64,000 nucleotides of DNA from Tetracentron sinense (taxonomy: Eukaryota; Streptophyta; Magnoliopsida; Trochodendrales; Trochodendraceae): positions 30,637,965 to 30,701,964 of the forward strand of contig CM026557.1 of NCBI GenBank assembly GCA_015143295.1. The letters are read 5' to 3'. Made by a program: the position numbers and the translations under genes. A model generated the notes under the pieces. It was not told where the DNA came from, did not search any database, and worked only from the letters and a program-made list of their open reading frames with translations. This document shows positions 26,879-37,753 of the stretch, piece after piece (the stretch's first letter is position 1; each line of letters opens with the position of its first letter).

Positions 26879-27701
26879 CCCTACTTATCAGGAGCAAGCT
26901 ATTTATATAATATATTATTTAAGTAAATGATTTTAACTTGATTTTACTTTCATTTACTTTAGATATTAATATGTAAATAAGGTTATCCCCCTGGTCATGA
27001 TGCCTCAGCCTAGCCCTACTTATCAGGAGCCACTGGTTATGATGCCACAGCCCAACCCTATTTATCAGGAGCCACTGGTAATAATGCTAAGTCTCAATCT
27101 TCGACTGATAGTTATGGACAGATCACGACTTAGTAGCAGACATATGTATAAATGTACCTAGGCATGTACCGCACGATGATGACTTGGACATAGTGGTGTC
27201 ATCATGTCTGGACCACTTATAATATATCACTCTACTCAATTCTTAATCCCACAATGATAGAGTATGAGCCGACACGAAGCTCAATGTGGTATTGAGCTTC
27301 TATCATGTATGTAACTTGATTTGTGAATACAAGGTCTATGTATTTTCACATTTTTGATTTATGAATACAAGTAAAATTTTATCACTTGGTTAAGTAACTA
27401 TGGTTTGTATTTTCATACATATTTATCAGTGCACACGCTTTTTTTAACTTATAAATTTGTTAACTCTCATATGTATGATTATAAATGTAGTTGGAGGCCT
27501 TCATTTAGTTTATTTTTAGCTTATATTTGCATTAAAAGAGGTTTTATGCAAGGTATCCAAGTTTTTCCTTACATATCCAAGCTTTTTTTAGCGTATCCTA
27601 AATTTTTCCGCCGTATCCAACCGATACGGTACCGATACGCTGATACGTATCCTATTTTGGACTTACCAATACGGCGACCGATACCGATATTTTGAACCAT
27701 G
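26879..27701 (+). mobile_element. 3' remnant of a hAT-like DNA transposon
   Basis: This piece interrupts satellite 2. Its left part (26980-27110) reads as a proline-rich coding repeat, with units like MMPQPSPTYQEPLV followed by MMPQPNPIYQEPLV, closing at STDSYGQITT and a stop near 27135. An AT-rich tail follows, then subterminal gatacg/cgtatc repeats (27590-27690) and an end, ttttgaaccatg, whose reverse complement resembles the CA-x-GGTTTAAAAA ends of the neighbouring hAT. The order (coding end, tail, subterminal repeats, terminus) fits the 3' part of a transposon. No catalytic domain is present. A tgtatgat at 27472-27479 and just after the right end could be a target duplication but has no matching left terminus. 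Confidence 0.5.
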
Positions 27702-27717
27702 TGTATGATCTTCTGAC

Positions 27718-28269
27718 CAAGGTTTAAAAAAAGGGTTTCGGATACCGTAACGGACACGGCTGAAACCTTTATATAACGCCGTTACGTAACGGTTTCGGCC
27801 TTTACTTATTTTTTTTTTCTTTTTTGCTTAAAAAAATCCAAAAAATTTCAATAAATAGAAAAAACATATAATAAATGAGTAACAAGACGCTTTTAAAGCC
27901 AATATGAAGCTCAAAATTTAGAAATAAGGAAATTAGATGGGTCGAGGGTTGAAACATAACTGAAATAAAGAACATGTCTTGGATTCCTTCAAATCTATGA
28001 ATTAAACCTCAAATCAAGTTGTTAATCAACAAAAAACAAAAGAGAGATAGCAAAGATGAGGTTTTAGAATGAGTTTAGGGATTTTCAAAACTCAGTCCTA
28101 CGACCGAAACCTTTACGTATTGGGAGTAACGCCTGTTACGTAACGGTTTCGGGCATTACGGTTTTGTTTCGGGATAAACGGGTAAAGGTACGGCATCGGG
28201 TATCGGAGGCTACCAAAACCTTTACGTAACAGACTTTCCATAACGGTTTCGGCGATTTTTTAAACCATG
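27718..28269. mobile_element. Non-autonomous hAT element, 552 bp
   Basis: Flanked by a perfect 8-bp duplication CTTCTGAC (27710-27717, 28270-28277). The ends are inverted: CAAGGTTTAAAAAA at the left and TTTTTTAAACCATG at the right. The subterminal regions carry many ccgttacg/cgtaacgg and gtttcgg motifs in both orientations. No protein is encoded; open frames crossing it are by-products. It sits between the hAT remnant and satellite 2. Confidence 0.9.
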
Positions 28270-29879
28270 CTTCTGACACCTTTATTTCCATATAACCTAA
28301 GTCTTGGAATTGGTTTCGAGGTATTTGGAACTTGTATAGCTGATTTAGGCACCGACGTTTTCTAACTGTTTCTTTTGTTAATACCATAAAGCCTAAACTT
28401 ATAATTGTGCACTAATTACTAAATTGGACTCGATTTTTTATTACTCTCTTCTGACACTTTTATTTCTATTTAACTTAAGTGTTTGAATTGTGTTCAAGGT
28501 GTTTGGACCTCGTATGCCCAATTTGGGTACCGAAGTTCCTTAATTGTCTATTTTGTCAAGCCCGTTAAGCCCAAACCTATATTTGCAATTTTTGATGTCA
28601 TTTCGTCTAACATCTTTATTTCAATATTACGTAAGTACTATAATAGTTTTCTAGGTATTTGGAATTCGTATGCCCGATTTGGGCACCTTGGTTCCCTAGA
28701 TGTCTCTTTTGTTTATACTGTAAAGCCCAAACATATAATTGCGCGTCAATTCTAACATAGACTCGATTTTTGATGTGATCTCTTATTACATCTTTATTTC
28801 AATATACCATAAGTGTTAGAATTGGTTTCAAGGGGTTTGGATCTCTTATTGTCAATTTGGGCACCGAGATTTCCTAATTGCCTCTGTTAAAAAATCGTAA
28901 AGCCTAAATCTATAATTTTGCGCCAATTCCTAACCTCGACTCGATTTTTTATGTAATATCTTTTAACACATTTATTTCAATAAAACCTAAGTCTTGGAAT
29001 TGGTTTCGAGGTTTTTGGACCTCGAATGCCCAATTTGGGCATCAAGGTTCCCTAGTTGTCTTGTTTATTAATTTACTAAAGCCTAAACCTACAATTGTGT
29101 ATCAATTCAAAACATGGACTTGGTTTCTGATATTTTGACACCTTTATTTCAATATATCCTAAGTGTTTGAAGTGCTTTCGAGGTTTTTACACCTCGTTTG
29201 CCTTATTAGGGCACCGAAGTTCCCTAGTTCCTTACTTCGATAAAACCGTAAAGCCTAGATATATAATTGTGTATAAATTCCTAACCTACACTCGATTTCT
29301 GATGTGATCTCATCTAACAGCTTTATTTCCATATAACCCAAGTGTTGGAATTAATTTCGAGGTTTTTGGACCTTGTCTTTCCGAGTTTCGCGATGAGGTT
29401 TCTAGTTGCCTCTTTTGTTAAGACCAAAAAGCATAAACCTACAATTTTGCGCTAAATCTTAAACGGGGCTCGATTTTTTATGCGGTCTCTTCTAATATCT
29501 TTATTTCAATATGATGTAAGTATTGGAATTAGGTTTGAGATGTTTGAACCTAGAATGCCCGATTTGGGTACCAAAGTTCTTGGAGAGTCTCTTTTGTTAA
29601 GACCATGAAGCCTAAACCAATAACTTTGTAACAATTCCAAACTTAGACTCAGTTTTGATGTAATCTATTCTAACACCTATATTTCAATATAGCCTAAGTA
29701 ATGGAATTGGTTTCGAGGTGTTGGACCTCATATGCCCGATTTGGGCACCATAGAGTTCCCTAGTTGTCTCTTATTAATACCGTAAAGTCTAAATCTACAA
29801 TTGTGCACCAATTCCTAACCTTTACTCGGTTTTTGATATATATTTTCTGACACCTTTATTTCAATATATCCTAAGGGTT
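28270..29879 (+). repeat. Satellite 2 array, block 2
   Basis: About nine ~180-bp units in the same orientation as block 1, with the same ttcgaggt...acctcg and gcccgatttgggc landmarks. The right end, atatatcctaagggtt (29864-29879), is the left target duplication of the LINE that follows. Confidence 0.9.
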
Positions 29880-30959
29880 GGGTTCCGAGAGAGGTGAATG
29901 GTTCTCATGGTCAGGGTCTCTGAAAGGTATTATGGTCAATGCTAGTTTGGTGGTGCCTTTTTTCAAGTTTTGTGTCTGGAGGAGGTCTGAGATCGAGTTT
30001 TGGTCGGATGTGTGGTGCAGGGACACTAGGCTTAAGGATGACTTTGGCAACCTCTTCGTTTTAGCTTCAGATAGGGAGGTTATTAGTAAGGGACTCTTAT
30101 GAGAGGTTAGGCGGGGCGGTGGTGTGGTGTCCGAGTATGCGTCAAGACCTGAATGATTGGGAAGTTGAGGATTTGACTAGACTTTTGGAGTGGGTCAACT
30201 CGACCCCCCCCCCCCCCTTCCCGAGTGTGCTGAGATTAAGGATAGCAAGAGTTGGGCTAAAAGCAACCATGGTCGGTTCTCGGTAAGATCTCTGCTACAT
30301 TCATTGTGTCCTGTATCCGTTGGGCAGTTTCCTTGTCAAATTGTGTGGAACCCTGCTATTCCCTCTAAGGTATCTTTCTTCCTTTGGACTGCGGCTTTGA
30401 ATAAAATTTAACTTGTGATCATTTACAAAGTAGAGGGTGGAAGATAGCCAACCGGTGCTTCTTGTGCTTCCAAGTAAAAGAATCTGTGGATCATCTATTA
30501 TTGCATTGTCCTATTGTGTTTGGGATATGGGGGTACTTCCTTTCTCGTGTGGGGGTAGGTTGGGTCTTTCCCTTCTCCTTTCACAACTTCTTATCTTGTT
30601 GAGTGGGGGCTAATGTGGATGGTGGTGCTAGGGAGGCGATCAGGGCAATTCTCCTGGGGCCATCTCATGGATGATTTGGGAAAAAAAAAAGTGTTTTTGA
30701 GGATTCTTCTTCATCAGTGGCCCGTATTTGTGCTCGGACTCAACTGGTTGTATTAAAGTGGGTAGGGTTACGTCTCGACATGGAGGATCTGAGGGAAGTG
30801 TTGTGTTGATGGCTATGTTCTTCTAGTTTATTTGGGCGAGTTGAGTAGTGCTTTGGTTTGTCGGGTTTATGTACTTGTAAACTCTTCAACTGTTTTGTGT
30901 TCTTTTTGTACTATTTCTTATCTTTTAATTATTGCGAGTGCTTATCGATAAAAAAAAAT
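29880..30959 (+). mobile_element. 5'-truncated L1-type LINE (C-terminal part of ORF2)
   Basis: Reading frames give the region downstream of a plant LINE reverse transcriptase (VVPFFKFCVWRRSEIEFWSD), then the zinc-binding zf-RVT domain: IWNPAIPSKVSFFLWTAALN, CFLCFQVKESVDHLLLHCPI. The frame is broken in several places, including near a long C run at about 30203-30217. The element ends in a short A run after ttatcgat. It is flanked by imperfect 16-bp copies of satellite sequence (atatatcctaagggtt at 29864, atatatcctacgtgtt at 30960), as expected for target-primed insertion. Not functional. Confidence 0.88.
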
Positions 30960-31712
30960 ATATATCCTACGTGTTAAAAGTGGTTTCAAGGTGTTTGGAC
31001 CTTATATGTCCGGTTTGGGCACTGAGGCTTCCTATTTGCCTCTTTTTTTTAAATCGTAACGCCAAAACCTACAAATGTGCACTAACCTAGACTCATTTCT
31101 TTATGTGATTTCCTCTTACACTTTTATTTCAATCTAACCTAAGTATTAAAATTGGTTTCAATATTTTTGGACCTTGTATGTCCGAGTTGGGTGATGAGAT
31201 TCTCTAGTTGCCTCTTTTGTTAAAACTGTAACGCCTAAACCTACAATTTACGTTAATTCCTAACCTAGTCCTGGTTTTTTGTCTCTTTTAACACCTTTAT
31301 ATTTCGTTATATCCTAAGTGTTAATATTGGTTCTGAGGTGTTTGGAACTTTTATACACGATTTTGGCACCAAGGTTCTCTAGTTGCCTCTTTTGTTAAGA
31401 TCGTAAAGCCTAAACCTAGAATTGTGAGTCAATTCTTAACATGGACTCAATTTTGATGTGGTCTCTTTTGACACCTTTATTTCAATATAACCTAAGTGTT
31501 GGAATTGGTTTTGAGGAGTTTTGACCTTGTATGCCCGATTTGGGCAATCGGGTTCTTTATTTGTCTTTTAAAAAAAAAACAGTAAATACTAAACCTACAA
31601 TTTGTCTCCAAATCCAAACTTGGACTCTATTTTTTAAACGGTCTCTTCTGACACCTTTATTTCAATATAACCTAAGTGTTGGAATTGGTTTCGAGAAGTT
31701 TGGACCTTATAC
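30960..31712 (+). repeat. Satellite 2 array, block 3 and right boundary
   Basis: About four further ~180-bp units. The last ends abruptly after gtttggaccttat near 31712, and ordinary AT-rich sequence follows. Confidence 0.88.
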
Positions 31713-32720
31713 TATTGGTACAAATAAAAACAGCAACCAATTCCAAGATTGCTCACATATTCATATTCACATAAATAAATGTCTAATTATGTTGTAATAG
31801 TATAAAACATCGTTAATGTAAAATTCAGATATTTCTAATGATAAAGAGGGGAAAAGTTTGACTGGAATATGGAGATGGAGTTTCTACTATAGTTTGCCAA
31901 TTCAGCGGGTTAGTTGGTGGCGTATCCCTTGAATTTGTAGTAGTGGTCTTTGTTATTTTCGTTGTAACCATCCCATAAAGTTGGTTATATAGTTATTGGC
32001 ATTGCTAATGCTATCATACTTCAGAAGAACAATTATTTGTATCATTTTCACCTTTGTTAGACTTATGATCATCTACTTGTAAAGATAACATGCGATTTCC
32101 AATATATCATTCTTGTGAAAGGTAAAAAATATGTTTTGTTTTGCTGGTTTTATTTATTCGATCAACTTCAGACTAAGCAAACAAAAGTACTTTGGCAAAG
32201 AGATGAAGAAGAAAGATGAGGGAGAGATGTAAGATTTGAGAAGGTAGGGAATTCTACCTTAGCAATGTTCGCCGACGCTAGGAGCTTGATTTTCCAATGC
32301 TTCAAAGTCGTTGTCTATCTAAGCAAACAGAAATGATGTGATTAATTCTCAAGTAATATCATTAATAATGTGAGGACAACATTTGCACCAGTATTTTAAA
32401 AAAAATCCTATTTTACTTTCCAAAAATAATATGCGAGTTTTAGAAATATCATTCTTGTAAACAATAAAGGTATGATATGTTTTGCTATTGGTATTTAGTG
32501 TACACCTAAAAAAACACCCTATGCAATGCTTGGGAACAACTAAGAAATTATTCATAATATAAAATAAAATTCTGCAAAAGAAATGATTTATTTTGTCCGA
32601 TAAATATCATATTATCTACCTTTTGCGTTTCTACTCTTGTACCACTATTGATCTTTAGGTTATGTTTTCCCTAGCAATGGATTCTAAATTTGGTTGCAAG
32701 TTAGAGTCAAATATTGCTTG
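31713..32720. other. AT-rich spacer, no gene seen
   Basis: No convincing coding frame. Two diverged segments resemble each other (about 32085-32140 and 32420-32490, sharing atatcattcttgt and atgttttg). Near 32510 aacaccctatgcaatgc resembles the Helitron-like hairpin at 35328, so an eroded element end is possible. Confidence 0.5.
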
Positions 32721-32768
32721 ATCATTATTTGGGTCTTTTTGGGATGAGCTGGGTTTCGCAAGGGGGTC
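32721..32768 (+). repeat. 48-bp direct repeat, left copy
   Basis: Identical over all 48 bases to 34523-34570. The right copy belongs to a LINE 3' region; the sequence left of this copy does not look like LINE. The pair brackets the LTR-element fragment in between. Confidence 0.92.
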
Positions 32769-34522
32769 GAGCTGTGAGCATGAGATCTTCCTACCCACTT
32801 TCACAATTATATGTTTTGACTTGAGTCGCCACCTATTCATTCTTAGGGATAGGTCCCGGGTATTTGTTTGTTTGGATAAGGCAAATGGTCTTTACAGAGT
32901 TAGGGTAAGCGGTTCGATTAAGTCCTGGGGAAGGTATTAGGCACCCCAAGACCTCCATTTTATAACGGTTACCTACTCCCTAAACTTAAGCCAATTATAA
33001 TCTCAAAGTTTAATTAAAATGTCCAAAGTTTTTAAGTGAGTGCTAATCCAAGAAAAATAGAAAGCTAGATGGCTAGGGTCGAACCCGAGTTGAGTTGCCT
33101 ACGTACTCACATGGTGAGATCAGACCGAGCATAGCTCTGGCGACTCTGCTGGGGAAAGGTTCAAGCCGAAACTTAAATTTAAGCCAAATGATCTCAAAAT
33201 TAATTAAAATACCTAAGTATTTAATTAAGTGCCGATTCTTTATACTTTTTGGGATGTTCCTTGTACAGTGCATTTCATGCATAGCATACTAGTGTAACAA
33301 CCTAATACCTATTAGACAGGCTTATTACGCTCACGGCTGCTGGATGACTATCCTCAGTGACAGGGGCTTAAAAGTCTTGGAGGTCCACGGAATTACTCCT
33401 GCTGGGTGACTACTCTCAGGGAAGGATTCTGAACGCTCCCGCTTACACCAATCGTCCCAGGTATGTTCTATACCGGGGAGTCGCATATACGGTGTTAAGT
33501 GATCCCCTCATCCTTTAGGAACACCCTGCATTACCCCAACATGCATACATATAGAATAGGCTGAGGTATAGTCTACAAGCAGCCCACCCTGGAGGGATAT
33601 TCTAAACCTTAACCTGCTTGTAACCTATACCTGTCCCCTCAATCATGGTTGCTCATCAGGGCACTCTGTCCAAATAAACACCCATCCAAGGGGCATGTAC
33701 TGAGCCTTTTGTTGTGCTTGTAATAAAATACACCATACCCTATCTCTTGACATAGCATATGGGGTTCAAATCCCAGGTAAATAGGTCTTCGCCGGACCCA
33801 CCTATACCTTTGACCTGATAGGTCCACGGTTCCCAACAACTCGGGTTAATGCATGTCGGACTTCTTTCCGTATGCCCTATCGGATCACATATGCCTTGTC
33901 ACACCCAACAAAAAAAAAAAAATCCTCTCTCTGGCATGTCATTCCAAACTTCCAAACTAGGGGCATTGTCCCTATGTCAATTAGACCCTATTAGGTCATC
34001 TACATGCTACCCCAATCTTACTTATTTCGATTCTTACTCCGTACATTTCAATCATTTCAGGAGCAGACCCTGAGTCAAGCACGTATTTGTAAAGCAAAAC
34101 CAGTTGATACTTGATCAACCGATTGCAGCATGGACCCTCGGGATGGCCAAGAGACTAACCCTGACACACCGACATCGCAACAACCACAAGCCCCGAATCT
34201 TGAAGCAAGAATAGTTGAGAATGCCCAGAACATAGAAGAATTGAAAAACATTGTGCATGATTTTATGCGGGCCATAACACATGCTCTCTCCTCCTCAAAT
34301 CCTCGATCGACCAATGTGTCAGGCCCATCACTATCCAATCCGCCACATGTTACCAGTCTTATCCCTCCGCCACCTGTTATCAACACTCCACCACCTGTTC
34401 AGCCTCCACAACTGCATACCCTCAATATCCCTCCACCACCCATCCAACCACAACCCGATTTCACTTTCGGCATGCCACCTCCACCTATTCAACCACAACC
34501 TATACCCCACATAACACCTCCC
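32769..34522 (+). mobile_element. Ty3/gypsy Tat-like fragment: LTR 3' part, leader, gag start
   Basis: An old partial element. The LTR 3' half (about 32800-33138) has landmarks also found at 46000-46190: ggtattaggcacccc, ggttacctact, tgcctacgtactcac, gatcagaccga. It is followed by ctggcgactctgctgggga, a primer-binding-site-like stretch (33137-33155). The leader (33160-34129) has a ctatcctcag/ctactctcag repeat. A gag-like frame starts at 34130. No protease, polymerase or 3' LTR is present; it is clearly a broken remnant. Lineage is inferred from LTR landmarks and the primer site. The 48-bp repeats at its two ends are far longer than a normal 5-bp target duplication. Confidence 0.7.
34130..34522 (+). 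CDS. Gag-like N-terminal open frame of the LTR fragment (fossil)
   Basis: The frame opens with MDPRDGQETNPDTPTS, followed by a short probable coiled stretch (EARIVENAQNIEELKNIV) and then a long proline-rich run of PPPPIQPQP-type repeats. This layout is common for the start of Tat/Ogre-lineage gag proteins and matches its place after the leader. It is a remnant, and the reading continues into unrelated LINE DNA. No independent host function is suggested. Recognition is by position and composition, not by a conserved domain. Confidence 0.45.
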
Positions 34523-34945
34523 ATCATTATTTGGGTCTTTTTGGGATGAGCTGGGTTTCGCAAGGGGGTCTGGGGGAAGTGTTGGGATGGCCGAAAGGTG
34601 TGTTCAGTAGGAAAGGGAATGAGGTTTGGAAGATGCTACCCGCGGCGATTTGTTGGGGTTTGTGGAGGGAACAGAATAGAAGAATTTTTTAAGATAAGGA
34701 AGAGTCGATGCCCAAAGTCATTCTTAAAATTGGGTGGTTGTAATACTCTTGGTCGTCAGTTCTAGCTGATTTTGAGAAGGTCCATTGGACTGATGTTTTG
34801 TATAGCTGGTCAAGAATCTTAATTTGACTGATTTTTTGGTTCTCTCTGGGTGATGTTTCTTGCGTCGTTTGTGTATTCTTTCCTCTTTTATAAAATTTTC
34901 TCGTTATCTATCAAAAATATATATATATATATATATATATATCGC
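34523..34945 (+). mobile_element. LINE 3' end (zf-RVT tail, 3' UTR)
   Basis: Frames read like the end of plant L1 ORF2: GNEVWKMLP, then AAICWGLWREQNRRIF, then KIGWL. A 3' UTR follows, ending in tatcaaaaat and an (AT)n tract (34917-34942). Only the last ~400 bp of a LINE is present. The first 48 bp are duplicated at 32721-32768. The frame contains stops, so it is inactive. Confidence 0.8.
34917..34942. repeat. (AT)n microsatellite
   Basis: About 13 uninterrupted AT units directly after the LINE 3' end, probably grown from its tail. Confidence 0.95.
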
Positions 34946-35318
34946 TGAATCATCTGATATGTACATTCTGATATTACTGGGTTTGGCAGCTAATTACATT
35001 CAATATTGCTAGTCTAGTTACATATGATTTAGATAGTACAGATTTTCAATATTGTCATCTATAATACTGCTGGATTCTTGAGTACGGTAAAGCTGTTATT
35101 GGGAATCATCATAACAGATTTATATTGCATTAGAGTTGTCAATTGCCACTGTAGTTTTCTGTTATTAGTAGCTTGTTTACCTCAGGTTCTTCAGGATTGA
35201 AGTTAGGCTCTGTTTGCTTGAAGGGAAAACGTTGTGGAAAAGAAAATTTCCTCGAAAATAGTTTCTCCTCATTTTCTAGAGAGGAAAATAAAATGTCATC
35301 AAGCATGAAAGAAAATTA
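34943..35318. other. Spacer, no gene seen
   Basis: AT-rich DNA without a supported feature. The part from 35205 (aggctctgtttgcttgaag) resembles starts of plant MITEs, but no matching second end was found. Confidence 0.4.
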
Positions 35319-35913
35319 CTAGCAAACACCCTGTGCAATGCACGGGTGGATAAGAAAAAAAAATGTATTCAAAAAAGGGAAATGATCTATTTGCTACATT
35401 TTAAAATGAAATCATTAACCATAGTCCAGCTTACACGAATGAATGAAATATTCACAAAGCTATGTATTAATTGTTTCAATTAAAACAGAAAAGAATATAG
35501 TATGAATCAATATCTCATAACCATTACAATTTTAATATGCCAAAGAGCCAACTAGAATCAATTATGGTCATAGGTGGTTATAAACAAACCTGACCCATTG
35601 GTCAAATATATTAAACTTACCTGTGGGTTGGATTAGAGATAGAGAGAGTTTAATAATTTTTGCTCTATTATGAAGAAAGTGGTAGATATGTACAAGTGTT
35701 TTTTGAGAAGGTTAGTTGGAGATGAACCAGAGAGAGAAGAAAGCGAGTAATTCAGTGTAATGTTTTTTGTACTATAATGTATAGGTACATGTGTTTTTTG
35801 AGGTTAGTTGGAGATGAACCAGAGAGAGAGAGAAAGCAAGTAAATTCAGTGTAATTTTTCTTGCACTATAATGTATAGAGGTAGATTTTTGAACTATACT
35901 ATACAGACACCAC
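35319..35913 (-). mobile_element. Possible non-autonomous Helitron
   Basis: Read on the minus strand, the left edge is a hairpin (caccc-gtgca paired with tgcac-agggtg, 35328-35348) followed after five bases by CTAG and T. This is the usual Helitron 3' terminus: a stem-loop just upstream of CTRR, inserted before T. The other end may be near 35913, where the minus strand reads TCTGTATAGTATAG, similar to TC-starting 5' ends. No Rep/helicase is encoded. The 3' end is fairly convincing; the 5' end is a guess. Confidence 0.45.
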
Positions 35914-36787
35914 CCCTCTTTGAGGATATGTTATGAATTCAAATGCCACATTCAACATCATGGCCCTCATAAACCATAACATTGAAATGAGCAATCAAAT
36001 TCAGAATTTTAGAAAACAACCAATAATCAAAACCAAAGTAATTATGTTTAAACTCCAAGATTTTTTTCGAATGACAAATTTGATCTTCTAGTGAGCTCTC
36101 GAACAAATTATCTCTTTGTTACTCTTATCTCTTTCCAATTATTTTGTAAGCTAGTAGAGAAGGATTATGTGTTCCGTAGAATTTTACTGGCCTGAACCGG
36201 AAGCAAAGCATACTTCTTCAGTATAATGTAAGAACTTGTGTTCAAATCACCTTTTCCTTGTACTCTTGGATGGTCAAAGTGATATATGCTATGTAGATAT
36301 ATGGTGTCTACAAAGTGAGACACTTGGTGTGATCAGTTGGAAGTATATTTATAGCTGACATGATCCAATAACTCCAACATCAACCTAATGAAATTTCAAG
36401 CAATTTCTATATAATTCATGTTGGAACTTGGCATGATTGGCTCGGTAGGGGCATGATCAAGTCCAAACTCCCCTTTTGCAAATAATTGGACTAAATCAAT
36501 AACAAGGTAACCGTTACAAAAACTTTAACAATTTTTTTTTTGGCTTAAGGAGGTAAAGTAACACCTAAACACACACACAATCAGACCTAAAGGTTATCAC
36601 TAAGGTGACATAAGGGTAAACCCACTCAATCACTCCAAAAGGGCCTGACTAATGGAGGATTGTTGGACCCTTATACACCCATGCAAAGTCTAGTACCCAA
36701 CCAATGTGGGACTAAAGGGGACAGTAACACCCAGTCGCTAAGCAGATGTTTTGCTTTTAGATTCTAAAATTAGATTCTAAATCGATT
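35914..36787. other. Spacer, no gene seen
   Basis: AT-rich DNA. The stretch 36550-36725 is richer in C and contains ccaatgtgggactaa, a string often seen in plant promoters and repeats, but no coding frame supports a gene. Confidence 0.4.
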
Positions 36788-36946
36788 GGGTACTCCCTAA
36801 TCCTAACCATTTATTACTAACCTCTAAGGGCTAGGATATGAGTTGGCTTGTTTTGTCTTTTCTAATGCCACGACAGTTCTAATCCTAACCGTTTAATAAT
36901 TGAGATAAACGGTTAGGATTTGGGAGTATATTTGGGAGTACCCGTA
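36788..36946. mobile_element. Small MITE-like inverted repeat
   Basis: Left end gggtactccc followed by taatcctaacc; right end ggttaggatttgggag then gggagtaccc, so the tips are inverted over at least 10 bp with further inner pairing. A second inner copy of taatcctaaccg lies at 36893. About 160 bp with no coding. The target duplication is not clear, so the superfamily is left open. Confidence 0.55.
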
Positions 36947-37664
36947 GACTAATTCATATATATTTATATTTATATTTACTTCTATATAAAGTCACACTCC
37001 CAAGTCCCAACCAACCAACACAGTGAACCTGAATTACCATGAGGAAAGATTTTGGATCCATATCTATGACATGTTCTTCGTCTACCTAAAACTACAAATA
37101 GGGGCTTTCAATATATATGAATTAGTACACAGTGAACTCACTGTAAACTACTTAAACAATGTGTATGCAGTGTCAATGAGGTAACAGGATATTTAGAACA
37201 TCGACAGGCAGAGGCCGGTGCCAAAGTCTACTGTGTCAAATGTCTCACCCAATTGGGCTGAAAATATGTAAAAAACCAAAAAAACTGCATGTCTATGTAT
37301 TTTTCTACTACTGGGTACTTGAATATATACATCTAATTGTTGAATCATCCTATATATGATTCAGATTTCAACACCCGACGGAATATATGCACTCAAGGTT
37401 GGCAAATTCCTAATGGTCCGTTGAATGACTTTGAAAATATTCAATCACCCTCTCTTTCTCTGGTAGTAATTTATATGTCAATCTACGAAATGAAAGCAGA
37501 TCGCAACTCATTATATGGCGAGTAAATGAAGTAATATCACTTCATCGTACGTCAAGTGAAAATTCATAGACATTATTGCCGAATTACATCTAATGAAGCT
37601 GATTTTTCTTCATAGAAGAATAATCCCAGGAAAAAAAAAAGCGATTAGCATGAAAATAACTTAC
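36947..37664. other. Spacer, no gene seen
   Basis: AT-rich, with a tatattta-type run near 36957. Open frames such as 37337-37525 show no recognisable protein. Confidence 0.4.
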
Positions 37665-37753
37665 CGGTGACTGTATGTATCAAATGCAATCCCAGCCAAG
37701 TGAGAAGAGAAAAGGGGGAAATACGTTTGCGGTATTGCCTCTGTTGAAACAGC
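37665..37753 (-). CDS. Orphan exon-like segment with canonical splice sites
   Basis: On the minus strand, tactgttgcag precedes and gtaagt follows an 89-bp open segment. It reads AVSTEAIPQTYF then PLFSSHLAGIAFDTYSHR, which has the composition of real protein. I do not recognise the family. No neighbouring exon of the same protein was identified, so it may be a relic or captured fragment rather than part of a working gene. A chance match is possible for so short a segment. Confidence 0.35.

Noticed and set aside
27472-27701. Separate short hAT element bounded by tgtatgat
   Set aside because: The 8-mer repeats on both sides, but the left end lacks a terminus matching gaaccatg, so it may be coincidence.
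33073-33292. Overlapping plus- and minus-strand frames near the LTR end
   Set aside because: They lie across the LTR 3' end and primer site, which are non-coding in this lineage.
35205-35330. MITE starting ggctctgtttg
   Set aside because: The start resembles common plant MITEs, but no inverted partner end or target duplication was found.
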